A DNA stretch of 25,910 nt from an uncultured Veillonella sp. (lineage in GTDB: Bacteria; Bacillota; Negativicutes; Veillonellales; Veillonellaceae). The stretch's first letter is position 1. Every line of letters starts with the position of its first letter. Positions 14,235 to 22,279 of this stretch are shown piece after piece. A program made the position numbers and the translations under genes. Under the pieces are notes generated by a model, which had not been told where the DNA came from, ran no database searches, and saw nothing but the letters and a program-made list of their open reading frames with translations. The stretch lies in NCBI RefSeq assembly GCF_900545205.1, contig NZ_UQYC01000019.1, positions 1 to 25,910 of the forward strand, read 5' to 3'.

Positions 14235-15212
14235 TTATTGTTGTAGGTATTGGTTATTCACTTGTTTTTGTTCTTCTGGGCTAAGGTTTTGGTAGCCTTT
14301 TGCTAATGCACTAACCCAGGATCCGTAGGCAGGATTTGGGAATACAACAAAGGTAGTACCAAAGTCTTCTTTATGTTCATCGATGATAGCATTTCTTTCA
14401 GCTAAGGTCTTACCTTTTGTACCAATTGGGAAGTCCCCTGCATTATCCCCCATATACAAAATGACGTTGTATTTCTTAGTGATTGAATCAAAACGAGGTT
14501 GTTTGTCTGAGTCTTTTTCGAATAGTAGTACATGTTCTTTATCGACGGATGGGAATCCTAGTTCTTTGAAGTTTTGTACTGTTACATCATAGTTAACAGG
14601 TGCATATCGGTTTGAAACGTAGAAAATTTCTACACCTTGTTTATGTACTTCATTTAGAAACTCAACAGCACCAGGCATGGCTTGCGATTTACCTTGATGC
14701 ACAGCTTGACGCCACCAAGGAGCATCGAAGCGACCATTGCCATTAGCAACGCTTTCACCCATCAGTTTAGTATTATCCACTACTGTTTCGTCCGCATCAA
14801 GAACGATAGCAAGAGGTTTTCTTTGATGAGATGGATCAGTAACAGCCATCTTAACAAGATTTAGCGCCACATTGTACCCTTGATACGCTAGTGCTCTGTA
14901 CTCTGCAGAGGTGCGCATCCATAAGAGCCCCATTGTTTCTGTTTCAGCTTGGTACTGCTGTTTTTGCTTCAATGCTACCTGCTCATCTAGCGGTACTGCA
15001 GCTTTTGTGGCCTCACTATTAGCAGCTACCGTATTCGTAGCCGCTGTACTATTAATCGATGGGGTTGATTGAACCTGCGCTACCATCGCTGTAGGAACTA
15101 CAGGATTTGCTTTCACCGTCGTCGGAGAGTCGGCCTGTGCTACAGAACCTACGCAAAGGCTACCGCCAAGGCAAGCCACCGCTACATACCATGCTAAATT
15201 ACTACGTTTCAT
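14235..15212 (-). CDS. e(P4)-like acid phosphatase / 5'-nucleotidase (HAD superfamily)
   Basis: A 325-residue exported phosphatase of the HAD IIIB group, related to Haemophilus lipoprotein e(P4), which dephosphorylates nucleotides outside the cytoplasm so nucleosides can be imported. The HAD motifs are visible: D139-A-D141-E-T143 (nucleophile and acid/base), S200 in FYVSNRY, and D256 and D260 in MGDNAGDF. A Sec signal peptide ends near VAQA (27). A low-complexity Ala/Thr/Ser/Val linker (28-75) precedes the catalytic domain. The residues around C14 and C20 fit a lipobox poorly, so lipidation is doubtful, unlike e(P4) itself. AGGAGG precedes the ATG. It may salvage NMN or other nucleotides, which would fit the nicotinamidase-like gene elsewhere in the window. 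Confidence 0.9.
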   Translation of the reverse strand: MKRSNLAWYVAVACLGGSLCVGSVAQADSPTTVKANPVVPTAMVAQVQSTPSINSTAATNTVAANSEATKAAVPLDEQVALKQKQQYQAETETMGLLWMRTSAEYRALAYQGYNVALNLVKMAVTDPSHQRKPLAIVLDADETVVDNTKLMGESVANGNGRFDAPWWRQAVHQGKSQAMPGAVEFLNEVHKQGVEIFYVSNRYAPVNYDVTVQNFKELGFPSVDKEHVLLFEKDSDKQPRFDSITKKYNVILYMGDNAGDFPIGTKGKTLAERNAIIDEHKEDFGTTFVVFPNPAYGSWVSALAKGYQNLSPEEQKQVNNQYLQQ

Positions 15213-15341
15213 AATTGCCTCCTATCAACATGTGCTCTCTGTATACATACAATACACAATGTAATTCTACATAGTTATACGAAAGTCCTCTATAGATTTA
15301 TAGTCTATCTGTGTATTTTAAATCTATCTACACAAGAACTA

Positions 15342-15350
15342 TGCTATAAT
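15342..15350 (+). promoter_or_regulatory. Extended -10 promoter for the secreted protein gene
   Basis: TGCTATAAT, a perfect -10 hexamer with the TGn extension, lies 50 bp before the start codon at 15400. The -35 is weak, as usual for extended -10 promoters. Confidence 0.6.
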
Positions 15351-15399
15351 ACAGCTGTTGATAGTATTAGAGAGTTCTTATAAAAAAGAGGTATATGTA

Positions 15400-16281
15400 A
15401 TGAAAGTATGTAAACGATCAATTATTACCAGTTCACTATTAGCTGTATTGGCTATATCATCTGCGTACGGGGCTACACCTGTACAGCCAAGTGAAAGCAC
15501 AGACACTGCAGTGGTTGACATGGATTATTCTAATATTCCAGAGCTAAAAAGATCTATTGAAAGCGCAACTCCAGCCATAGTGCAATCTACGCTTGATGCG
15601 TCTAAAGGAAAGCCGACCAAAGATAAGCCCATCTATTCAACAGTGACTATGTCTGGTAACCGTGTTGTATCCGTAAAAACTTACAAAACTAAAGAAGAAC
15701 AAGAAAAGGCCATGTTAAAAGAGCGTAAACGCTTAGACAAGGTCACTGCAGAACGTCAGGCTAAAAGAAAAGACGAAACACGCACAGATATGCTAAAAGG
15801 TTTAACACCAATACCATCCTATCCACCTGTAAGCGAAACACGCGTATTACAAAGCGAGATGTTCTCTAGACCATTTGGTAGACAACTCGATTTGCGTTTA
15901 GTAGAGGCCTATACACAAGATTATGACAAGGCTAAACCTGGCGATATTTATGTCTATGCAGATTATGTGGACTATACATCTAAGCAGCTATTAGGTGAAA
16001 AAGATGGTACCACTGCTATTTCAGCTATGATTCTACGTGTAATCATGAGAAAAGACGAAAACAAAGCTTTCAGCATCGATGTAAATGCGTACTTCATAAA
16101 TCCAACAACACATACCATTTCCATAAGTCGGTCCGAAGATGTAAAGGGTATCGATATCAAGAAAGAGGAAAGAGCTGAAGCTGTATTTAAACTACCATCA
16201 CACCAACTACAAGCCGGCGATCCACAGTATGAAATCGCTAAGCTTATGTATCAGGACCTAACCAATAAAAAATTTGATTAA
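15400..16281 (+). CDS. Exported protein of unknown function
   Basis: A 293-residue protein with a Sec signal peptide (MKVCKRS, hydrophobic core, cleavage near SAYGA, about 25). The mature part begins with an acidic stretch. It then has a long charged helical region (KTYKTKEEQEKAMLKERKRL, on to about residue 130) and a C-terminal alpha/beta region with DLRLVEAYTQDYDKAKPGDI, YVYADYVDYTSKQLLGEKD, then AMILRVIMRKDENKAFSIDV. No known domain is recognised, and there is no lipobox or membrane anchor, so it is probably periplasmic. The start at 15400 has AAGAGG upstream; an earlier in-frame start at 15358 would put 14 extra residues before the signal peptide and lies too near the promoter. Convergent with katA, sharing the terminator at 16310-16350. 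Confidence 0.82.
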   Translation: MKVCKRSIITSSLLAVLAISSAYGATPVQPSESTDTAVVDMDYSNIPELKRSIESATPAIVQSTLDASKGKPTKDKPIYSTVTMSGNRVVSVKTYKTKEEQEKAMLKERKRLDKVTAERQAKRKDETRTDMLKGLTPIPSYPPVSETRVLQSEMFSRPFGRQLDLRLVEAYTQDYDKAKPGDIYVYADYVDYTSKQLLGEKDGTTAISAMILRVIMRKDENKAFSIDVNAYFINPTTHTISISRSEDVKGIDIKKEERAEAVFKLPSHQLQAGDPQYEIAKLMYQDLTNKKFD

Positions 16282-16309
16282 CAATATTTAAATACACTCA
16301 CCACGACAA

Positions 16310-16350
16310 AAGCCCCACCTTACTATGAACTACATAGCAAGGAGGGGCTT
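16310..16350. terminator. Shared terminator between the exported protein gene and katA
   Basis: An 18-bp stem with two mismatches (16310-16327 pairing with 16333-16350) and an AACTA loop, between convergent genes. The minus-strand tail has TTTT. Confidence 0.8.
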
Positions 16351-16406
16351 CGTCTTAGTTTAAGAGAGTTTTGTAAGGGATTTATAAGTTTTAGAGATTT
16401 ATTAGT

Positions 16407-17870
16407 TTATTTTACATCGCTGAAATCGATGTTCATGCCCAAGGCTTTAGCTACGCCTTCACCATAAGCTGGATCACATTGGTAGCAATGTTTTGCATGG
16501 CGTTCTTTAATGAAATCAGGTACGCCATCCATAGCGGCAGCTGTATTTTCAAACAAGATTTGTTGTTTTTCTGGGCTCATTAGACGGAACAATTTACCTG
16601 GTTGTGTATAGAAATCGGAATCGTCTTCGTAGAAGTCGTATTGGTATGCTGCACCAGATACGTCTAGACCAGGGTTTTTGAATTGTGGTTGTTCAGCCCA
16701 TTCGCCAAAGCTATTTGGTGCATAGCCAATTGTGGAACCATGGTTACCATCTACACGGCCTTGACCATCACGATGGTAGCTGTTTACAGGGCATTTTGGG
16801 GCATTAACAGGGATTTGATGGTAGTTTGCACCTAAACGATAGCGTTGTGCATCCGCATAGGAGAACAAACGACCTTGAAGCATTCTATCAGGGGAGAAGG
16901 ATACGCCAGGAATGATAGTAGATGGTGCAAATGCAGCTTGTTCTACATCTTGGAAGTAGTTTTCAGGGTTGCGGTTAAGCTCCATTACGCCTACTTCGAT
17001 CAATGGGAATTCATCATGGTACCATACTTTTGTTAAGTCGAATGGATTGTATGGCATGTTGTTAGCTTGTTCTTCGGTCATCACTTGGATGCATAATTTC
17101 CATTTAGGGAAATCACCGCGTTCAATAGCATCGAAGAGATCACGTTGATGGCTTTCACGGTCATTAGCCACAATTTCAGCAGCCTCAGCATTGGAGAGGT
17201 TTTCAATTGGTTGTTGGCAAACCCAGTGGAATTTAACCCATACGCGTTCATCGTTTTCATTAATTAGACTATATGTATGGCTACCGAAACCATGCATTGT
17301 GCGGTAGGATTTAGGAATACCACGGTCACTCATAACGATTGTTACTTGGTGAATTGCTTCTGGCAAGCTAGTCCAGAAGTCCCAGTTTGCTGTCGCATCG
17401 CGAAGGTTTGTTTGTGGATTACGTTTTACAGCGCGGTTCAAATCAGGGAATTGCAATGGATCGCGGATAAAGAATACAGGTGTGTTGTTACCTACGAGGT
17501 CCCAGTTACCTTCTTCTGTATAGAATTTTACAGCAAATCCACGAATATCGCGCTCTGCATCAGCGGCACCACGTTCGCCAGCAACTGTGGAGAAACGTAC
17601 GAATAACGGTGTTTGTTTACCTACTTCAGAGAAAATTTTTGCTTTCGTATATTTTGTAATATCATTAGTTACTGTAAAAGTACCAAATGCGCCAGAACCT
17701 TTAGCATGCATACGACGTTCAGGAATTACTTCACGCGCAAAATGGCCTAGTTTTTCCATAAACCATACATCTTGCATCAACACAGGACCACGTTTACCTG
17801 CTGTTGCAGAGTTGCGATTATCCGGTACAGGAGCACCAAAGGCTGTCGTTAATTTCTTTTCATCACTCAT
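16407..17870 (-). CDS. katA: Monofunctional heme catalase
   Basis: A 487-residue small-subunit (clade 3-like) catalase that splits hydrogen peroxide into water and oxygen in the cytoplasm. Key residues are present: the distal His55 in RRMHAKGSGAFGTF, Ser94 in VRFSTVAGERG, Asn128 in VGNNTPVFF, and the proximal heme ligand Tyr338 in GRLFSYADAQRYRLG. The frame is complete with no disruption, so activity is expected. This is noteworthy because catalase status varies among veillonellae. The start at 17870 has GTAGGAG upstream. Its long AT-rich leader carries a Fur/PerR-like palindrome matching the one upstream of sodA. It probably detoxifies peroxide made by SOD and by neighbouring streptococci. 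Confidence 0.97.
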   Translation of the reverse strand: MSDEKKLTTAFGAPVPDNRNSATAGKRGPVLMQDVWFMEKLGHFAREVIPERRMHAKGSGAFGTFTVTNDITKYTKAKIFSEVGKQTPLFVRFSTVAGERGAADAERDIRGFAVKFYTEEGNWDLVGNNTPVFFIRDPLQFPDLNRAVKRNPQTNLRDATANWDFWTSLPEAIHQVTIVMSDRGIPKSYRTMHGFGSHTYSLINENDERVWVKFHWVCQQPIENLSNAEAAEIVANDRESHQRDLFDAIERGDFPKWKLCIQVMTEEQANNMPYNPFDLTKVWYHDEFPLIEVGVMELNRNPENYFQDVEQAAFAPSTIIPGVSFSPDRMLQGRLFSYADAQRYRLGANYHQIPVNAPKCPVNSYHRDGQGRVDGNHGSTIGYAPNSFGEWAEQPQFKNPGLDVSGAAYQYDFYEDDSDFYTQPGKLFRLMSPEKQQILFENTAAAMDGVPDFIKERHAKHCYQCDPAYGEGVAKALGMNIDFSDVK

Positions 17871-17938
17871 GTTACAAACTCCTACTTAGAATAAAAAATA
17901 AGTAATAATATACGACCTTAAAAATTGTATGAAACATA

Positions 17939-17968
17939 TTATTACATAAAAACAATAAATATTATCAA
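17939..17968 (-). promoter_or_regulatory. Candidate katA promoter
   Basis: Minus-strand TTGATA (17963-17968) and TAATAT (17939-17944) with an 18-bp spacer. The Fur/PerR-like box abuts the -35. Tentative in such AT-rich DNA. Confidence 0.35.
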
Positions 17969-17970
17969 TT

Positions 17971-17987
17971 AATAATCATTATTTATT
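17971..17987 (-). promoter_or_regulatory. Fur/PerR-like box upstream of katA
   Basis: A perfect 6-1-6 palindrome AATAATCATTATT (17971-17983) resembling TTATAATNATTATAA. The sequence ATCATTATTTATT (17975-17987) is identical to 487-499 upstream of sodA. It sits about 105-117 bp from the katA start codon. Confidence 0.55.
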
Positions 17988-18075
17988 ATTACAATTAAAT
18001 AGTAACATATAAATGGAGATTGTACAACACAAAATCTTGTATACATGCTCTCATATAGAAACAGTACATGAGAAA

Positions 18076-18103
18076 AGCCTATAGGAAATCAATCCTATAG
18101 GCT
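18076..18103 (-). terminator. Terminator of the pectate lyase gene
   Basis: A perfect 11-bp stem AGCCTATAGGA / TCCTATAGGCT with a 6-nt loop and a minus-strand TTTT tail, about 60 bp past the stop codon. Confidence 0.8.
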
Positions 18104-18165
18104 ATTTGCATCATTATTAGGCGTAAACACTTACATACGCTATCTATACATATAACTAGAATATA

Positions 18166-19434
18166 TCATCTATTAATTTTATTTGCCCCCGCATTACGTA
18201 ATACATTTTCTTTTACTTCATTTACAGGATCTATTTTAGTAAACAGTTCAGGTTTCCAATCTACAGGTGTTAACGTATCGTTAAATGTATCAATGATTTG
18301 TCCGTTAAACATATTATTAACTGTAGTAAGTTGTTTTCCTCCAAAGACTTTCACAAATGATGTATAGTCTTTACCTGCTATATCCGCCACATTGTTTTCA
18401 GCATAGATTTGGGAGTTTTTCCCAACTCCTAGGGAGTAAGCATATGCATATTCACCATTAGTAGTATCTGACGCAAAGTAATTGTTATACATATGCACCT
18501 GTCCATACCGTACTCTAGGCATGCGTTGCACTACATTATGGAAATAATTATGATGCAAGGTTACATGTAATTTTCCTTCATCTGCTAAGTTTGAATCACT
18601 GTTGCCTATCAACATGGTTTTATTGTGATTTTCAAATGTTGAATAGGATATGGTTATATAGTCCGCTTGATTGGTAATATCAAGTAATCCATCCCTATGT
18701 TCGTATTTACGACCAAAGTATGTTTCTACCGTTTCAGGGCCATCTTGGAACGAGCAATGATCAATCCAAATATGCGTACCACCTTTTATGGAAAGACTGT
18801 CATACTGAGAATTCCAATTGCCCTCTGGTCCATCCTTAGGATCCCAAGCAGGAAAATAATCATAAGGCGATTCAAAGCGTATATTTCGTATGATTATATT
18901 ATCCGAATCTAGAACCAAATCTACACCCTTTAATTTCGCATTGTCCATGCCAATGATGCTTGTATTAGACGGTACATGAACAGTAATAGACTGACTTTGA
19001 TTCTTTTGTGATGCCTTACGCTTTGCTTCTTGCTCATCTTTTAAACTCTTAGGCGCTGTGCTTTGCGGCTTATGAGTTTCTAAATATTGTTGAAAGTCAT
19101 AGCCATCGACCATGTAGTCTTTCATAGTCAATGGTTTACCATTATCATCGGTATCAAAATCTATAGTTCCATAGACTAATACAATCTTAGGTGTAGTATT
19201 TTTCCTATTCTTAAGAGCTGATACAAATTCTTTTTTATTTGTTACTTTAAACACATTCTGTTCTGTAGCATTAGCACCACCAGTAGTCCCATTGCCTACA
19301 GAAGCAAATCCGTCCTGTTTAGGTAATGCTTCACGCATAAAGGTAGGGCTCTCAGCCGAGCCACGAAAAGAGGTTATCATTACAACAGCAATTAATGTAA
19401 TGAATAGCCCAAGGGATATCATTATCTTTTTCAT
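18166..19434 (-). CDS. Secreted pectate lyase, polysaccharide lyase family 1
   Basis: A 422-residue exported enzyme that would cleave polygalacturonate by beta-elimination. The N-terminal hydrophobic segment (about 5-22) with GSAES after it fits a signal peptide. The mature chain shows the PL1 beta-helix signatures: ITVHVPSNTSIIGM, DNIIIRNIRFESPYDYFP, HIWIDHCSFQDG with acidic residues for calcium, DGLLDITNQADYITISYSTF, and VVQRMPRVRYGQVHMYNNYF carrying the catalytic Arg region. The insertion before the core (YDFQQYLETHKP, ending RKASQKNQSQ) is typical of the PelB-like branch. The length is normal. The substrate in an oral asaccharolytic organism is unclear; a uronate-containing biofilm or dietary glycan is possible. 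Monocistronic. Confidence 0.92.
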   Translation of the reverse strand: MKKIMISLGLFITLIAVVMITSFRGSAESPTFMREALPKQDGFASVGNGTTGGANATEQNVFKVTNKKEFVSALKNRKNTTPKIVLVYGTIDFDTDDNGKPLTMKDYMVDGYDFQQYLETHKPQSTAPKSLKDEQEAKRKASQKNQSQSITVHVPSNTSIIGMDNAKLKGVDLVLDSDNIIIRNIRFESPYDYFPAWDPKDGPEGNWNSQYDSLSIKGGTHIWIDHCSFQDGPETVETYFGRKYEHRDGLLDITNQADYITISYSTFENHNKTMLIGNSDSNLADEGKLHVTLHHNYFHNVVQRMPRVRYGQVHMYNNYFASDTTNGEYAYAYSLGVGKNSQIYAENNVADIAGKDYTSFVKVFGGKQLTTVNNMFNGQIIDTFNDTLTPVDWKPELFTKIDPVNEVKENVLRNAGANKINR

Positions 19435-19507
19435 ACATCTAGTTCCTTAATTTCTACTACACCATAGTATGCTATGTCCTCATCCGCCTCATGGCAACAA
19501 TAAGAGA

Positions 19508-19542
19508 ACCCCTTCATAGTACCATTAGGCCTATAAAGGGGT
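19508..19542 (-). terminator. Terminator of the small conserved gene at 19553
   Basis: A stem of about 11 paired bases with one mismatch (ACCCCTTCATAG / CTATAAAGGGGT), beginning 11 bp past the stop codon. The T tail is weak. Confidence 0.6.
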
Positions 19543-19552
19543 ATCATTTTAT

Positions 19553-19837
19553 TTACGCTGGGCGACTCCAGTCGACTTGTACGTCGATGGCTTCCCACAT
19601 GCGTGTTAATGCTAATTTGAAATTGTCTAAAGACTCTAAAGGTTTTACAGTTAACCGTTCATAGGTATCAAGACCTGTAGCATGTTCGATAGCGTGGTCT
19701 TCATTTAAGTAAGCGATAACCTTATCTGCCCATTCTTGTTCAGGTAACTCTACGGATACTGTTTTTGCTTCTGTATCATAGGACAAGAAGCCGTTGCTGT
19801 TGATGCCATAATGGATGGCTACACGAAATAAACTCAT
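19553..19837 (-). CDS. Small protein of unknown function
   Basis: A 94-residue cytosolic protein starting MSLFRVAIHYGINSNGFLSY and continuing with KTVSVELPEQEWADKVIAYL, then VKPLESLDNFKLALTRMWEA and ending IDVQVDWSRPA. It reads as a compact beta-beta-alpha protein with a C-terminal helix, and no cysteines. No family is recognised. The start at 19837 follows AGAGAGG; an earlier in-frame start at 19879 lacks an RBS. It lies 109 bp downstream of dinB in the same orientation and may be read through from it. Codon use looks ordinary for the window, supporting a real gene. Confidence 0.75.
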   Translation of the reverse strand: MSLFRVAIHYGINSNGFLSYDTEAKTVSVELPEQEWADKVIAYLNEDHAIEHATGLDTYERLTVKPLESLDNFKLALTRMWEAIDVQVDWSRPA

Positions 19838-19946
19838 ATCTATACCTCTCTTGCGGTAATTTTTAAACACTATAACCATATTGTAACATGAACATTTATA
19901 TTAGCGAAAGTATTCAATATAAACTTTATAACTCTATTGTAAAGAA

Positions 19947-21392
19947 TTATATATCCTCGTTAGTATCCCCTACCTCATCGTCTTCAAGACCTACTTTCAT
20001 GTTATCAGATGTCTCATTCGCTTTATTAGAATCCACATCCTTTTTAGTAGATTGTGCATCTACTGCGGCCTTAAGTTCTGATCTCTTTCTACGCGCCCCA
20101 TTTTCTCCGTGAAAGCGCTGCCATAGAGCGCCGCTCATAACTGCAGTCTCACCGAACTTAGATTCTAAGGAGTCTAACACACCAGCCAGCTTATTTTCGT
20201 TTTCATTTCGGGGCGACTCAAAGAGGCTATCCTGCATCGGTACCTCTTCATCGAGACCACTTACGGTAAGGCCTAACAAGCGTATAGGACCTGGAGGATC
20301 TATCCACCGAGTTTCCTCAGAAGAATACGTAAAGGCCTTAGCCTGCACCTTAGTTGTAGCGCCTAAGGATTCAACCTCTTTTGTTTTTCCTTTAGGCTTC
20401 TTACTCGTCTTATCTTGCATGAGTTTGTTCCACAAGAGTAGCGCGGTTTCAAAGAATACATGCTCATGATCTGATGGTGTATCTAATCGTTTCTGCCGTG
20501 ATACGGTGGTAAAATCATCATAACGCACCTTAATCGACACGGTATGCCCTAACAAATTGCGTTTCCGTAACCGCTTTGACAAACGATTAGCGAAGTATCT
20601 AAACTCAAGTTCAATGGCACTGCCATCGACGAGGTCCTCTTCGTAGGTTTCTTCGGCTCCGATGGATTGTATTTTACGATCTGTTTCCACAGGCCGTTCA
20701 TCAATACCATTTGCCAGTTCCCATATGCGTCGCGCCTGATTTCCTACAATGGGAATGAGACTACGTTCATCTGGCAAAGCTTGAATGTGACGCATTAAGT
20801 GAAAGCCTCCTGCTTTCAACCGTTTTTCCGTATGAGGACCAACACCCCAAATACGTTTTATCGGCAACGGTGCTAGGATTTCTTTCTCACGACCATAAGG
20901 AATCACTACAAGACCATCTGGTTTGTCTAAATCAGAGGCTAGTTTAGCTAAAAATTTATTAGGTGCTAATCCCGCCGAGATGATGAGCCCGGTCTTCTCA
21001 TACACACGATCCTTAATGGCACGACCTAACGCTTTAGGCCCACTATACATGGTAGACATACCGCTCACCTCAAGAAAGGCTTCATCGATAGACAATGGCT
21101 CAATGTAGGGAGTGAATTCTTTCATAATAGAAAAAATCTGATGCGATACCTCTTTGTAGCGGTCCATGCGCGGATATACATAAATACCATCAGGACATAA
21201 TTTCTTAGCCCTTGAGATAGGCATGGCGGAGTGAACACCGAATTTACGAGCCTCATAGGAGCAGGTAGCAACAACACCACGTGAAGAAAGACCACCCACG
21301 ATAACGGGGTGGCCTTTATAGTCTGGATGATCCAGTTGTTCGATGGACGCGAAGAATGCATCCATATCAACATGCATAATCCATCGTCTCAT
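19947..21392 (-). CDS. dinB: DNA polymerase IV (Y family)
   Basis: A 481-residue translesion polymerase that extends past damaged bases at the cost of fidelity. Catalytic carboxylates are D9 (HVDMDAFF) and D103-E104 (SIDEAF). The steric-gate region and finger residues SYEARKFGV are intact, and the helix-hairpin-helix segment IWGVGPHTEKRL is at 181-192. The little finger has an unusual 40-residue Lys/Thr-rich insertion (about 326-365). A beta-clamp binding motif QDSLF (387-391) follows, then a 90-residue tail, charged and disordered at its end. The family norm is nearer 350-410 residues. It starts 2 bp after the arsR stop, so it is translationally coupled to that regulator. No LexA box is obvious ahead of the pair. 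Confidence 0.95.
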   Translation of the reverse strand: MRRWIMHVDMDAFFASIEQLDHPDYKGHPVIVGGLSSRGVVATCSYEARKFGVHSAMPISRAKKLCPDGIYVYPRMDRYKEVSHQIFSIMKEFTPYIEPLSIDEAFLEVSGMSTMYSGPKALGRAIKDRVYEKTGLIISAGLAPNKFLAKLASDLDKPDGLVVIPYGREKEILAPLPIKRIWGVGPHTEKRLKAGGFHLMRHIQALPDERSLIPIVGNQARRIWELANGIDERPVETDRKIQSIGAEETYEEDLVDGSAIELEFRYFANRLSKRLRKRNLLGHTVSIKVRYDDFTTVSRQKRLDTPSDHEHVFFETALLLWNKLMQDKTSKKPKGKTKEVESLGATTKVQAKAFTYSSEETRWIDPPGPIRLLGLTVSGLDEEVPMQDSLFESPRNENENKLAGVLDSLESKFGETAVMSGALWQRFHGENGARRKRSELKAAVDAQSTKKDVDSNKANETSDNMKVGLEDDEVGDTNEDI

Positions 21393-21394
21393 TG

Positions 21395-21739
21395 TTACGC
21401 TTCTTTTTCGTGCTCAGAAATACGGCAGTATTTAATTTGCGCACAAATGCACTCATCCTTAGATTTATATAATTGAGGGATGATTTCTAGAATGTCGCCA
21501 AATGTAGCTTCGTTAATGGAGTAACGTGTCCATAAGCCATTACGTTGAGAGTTAACTACACCTGCATCAATTAAGATTTTCATATGGTAGCTCAACGTAG
21601 ATTGGGATAAATTGAAGCTAGCTAAAATATCAGCTGCACATAATTCATTGCAAGACAACATGTCGATGATGTGTAATCTTGTTTCATCGCTTAATGCCTT
21701 AAAAATCGTCGCTAAACGTTCATAAGAAACTTCAACCAT
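21395..21739 (-). CDS. ArsR/SmtB-family metal- or redox-responsive repressor
   Basis: A 114-residue winged-helix repressor. The core is clear: IFKALSDETRLHIIDML, then the recognition helix LSQSTLSYHMKILIDAGVV and the wing NGLWTRYSIN. Cysteines lie where family sensors often bind ligands: C30 and C34 in the first helix pair (SCNELCAADI), and C97-x-C99 with C105 at the C-terminus. This resembles thiolate-based As(III), Cd or related sensors, but no efflux or reductase gene is adjacent. Instead dinB follows after 2 bp. A TATAAT and an inverted repeat TATCAA/TTGATA upstream suggest autorepression. The ligand is not determinable from sequence. Confidence 0.92.
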   Translation of the reverse strand: MVEVSYERLATIFKALSDETRLHIIDMLSCNELCAADILASFNLSQSTLSYHMKILIDAGVVNSQRNGLWTRYSINEATFGDILEIIPQLYKSKDECICAQIKYCRISEHEKEA

Positions 21740-21760
21740 ATCTTTAACTCCTCAAATCCG

Positions 21761-21798
21761 TATCAAAAAATGTCAATCTACTTATTGATACTATTATA
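21761..21798 (-). promoter_or_regulatory. Candidate promoter-operator of arsR-dinB
   Basis: A minus-strand TATAAT (21793-21798) is followed directly by an inverted repeat TATCAA (21761-21766) / TTGATA (21785-21790) with an 18-bp spacer. Location over the transcription start fits repression by ArsR. Confidence 0.45.
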
Positions 21799-22149
21799 TA
21801 CTATTTCTTAATGTAAATCTATTTTTTTCTTTATATTTGTATCTTAATAATTTATTATGAATACCAAATAATTATATATGAGTAAATTTTACCACATTAT
21901 AAACTAATTTCAGCACACTATAGACTATTCACTATGAATATTTTAAATAAATTTTCATCTCATAGATTTATTTAGTTATACATAAAAATGTATATATAAT
22001 GGTTTTGTGCAATTATTTTCTATAGAATTTTCGATATACACATTTTCTGATAACCATACAGCATACTTCGATATACCGCACTACATTAGCAACCGAAAGG
22101 ATTAGATATAAACTATACCGATTTTGTGTTCTAATGACTTTCAATACAA
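21799..22149. other. AT-rich intergenic stretch without a gene
   Basis: About 350 bp of very AT-rich DNA between arsR and the purA terminator. Short frames here lack ribosome binding sites and family resemblance. A plus-strand TATAAT at 21995-22000 has no good -35. I see no RNA gene or repeat I can support. Confidence 0.5.
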
Positions 22150-22172
22150 AAGGCCCCTCATAGAGGGGCCTT
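22150..22172 (-). terminator. Terminator downstream of purA
   Basis: A 10-bp GC-rich stem AAGGCCCCTC / GAGGGGCCTT with a 3-nt loop and a minus-strand TTTTG tail, about 108 bp beyond the purA stop. Confidence 0.82.
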
Positions 22173-22279
22173 ATCTGTATAATTCTATAAATCGATTGCA
22201 TAGTAGAAAAACCATAGAATTTATAATGATAAATTCCAGCCTACCCTAGAGCAATCCTATTATATCAAATTGGTATAGC

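Noticed and set aside
21961..22172. Small plus-strand RNA from a TATAAT at 21995 to the hairpin at 22150
   Set aside because: No -35 element and the hairpin has its T tail on the minus strand, which fits the purA terminator better.
22013..22201. Possible 62-codon minus-strand gene downstream of purA
   Set aside because: It runs through the purA terminator hairpin and has neither RBS nor recognisable product.
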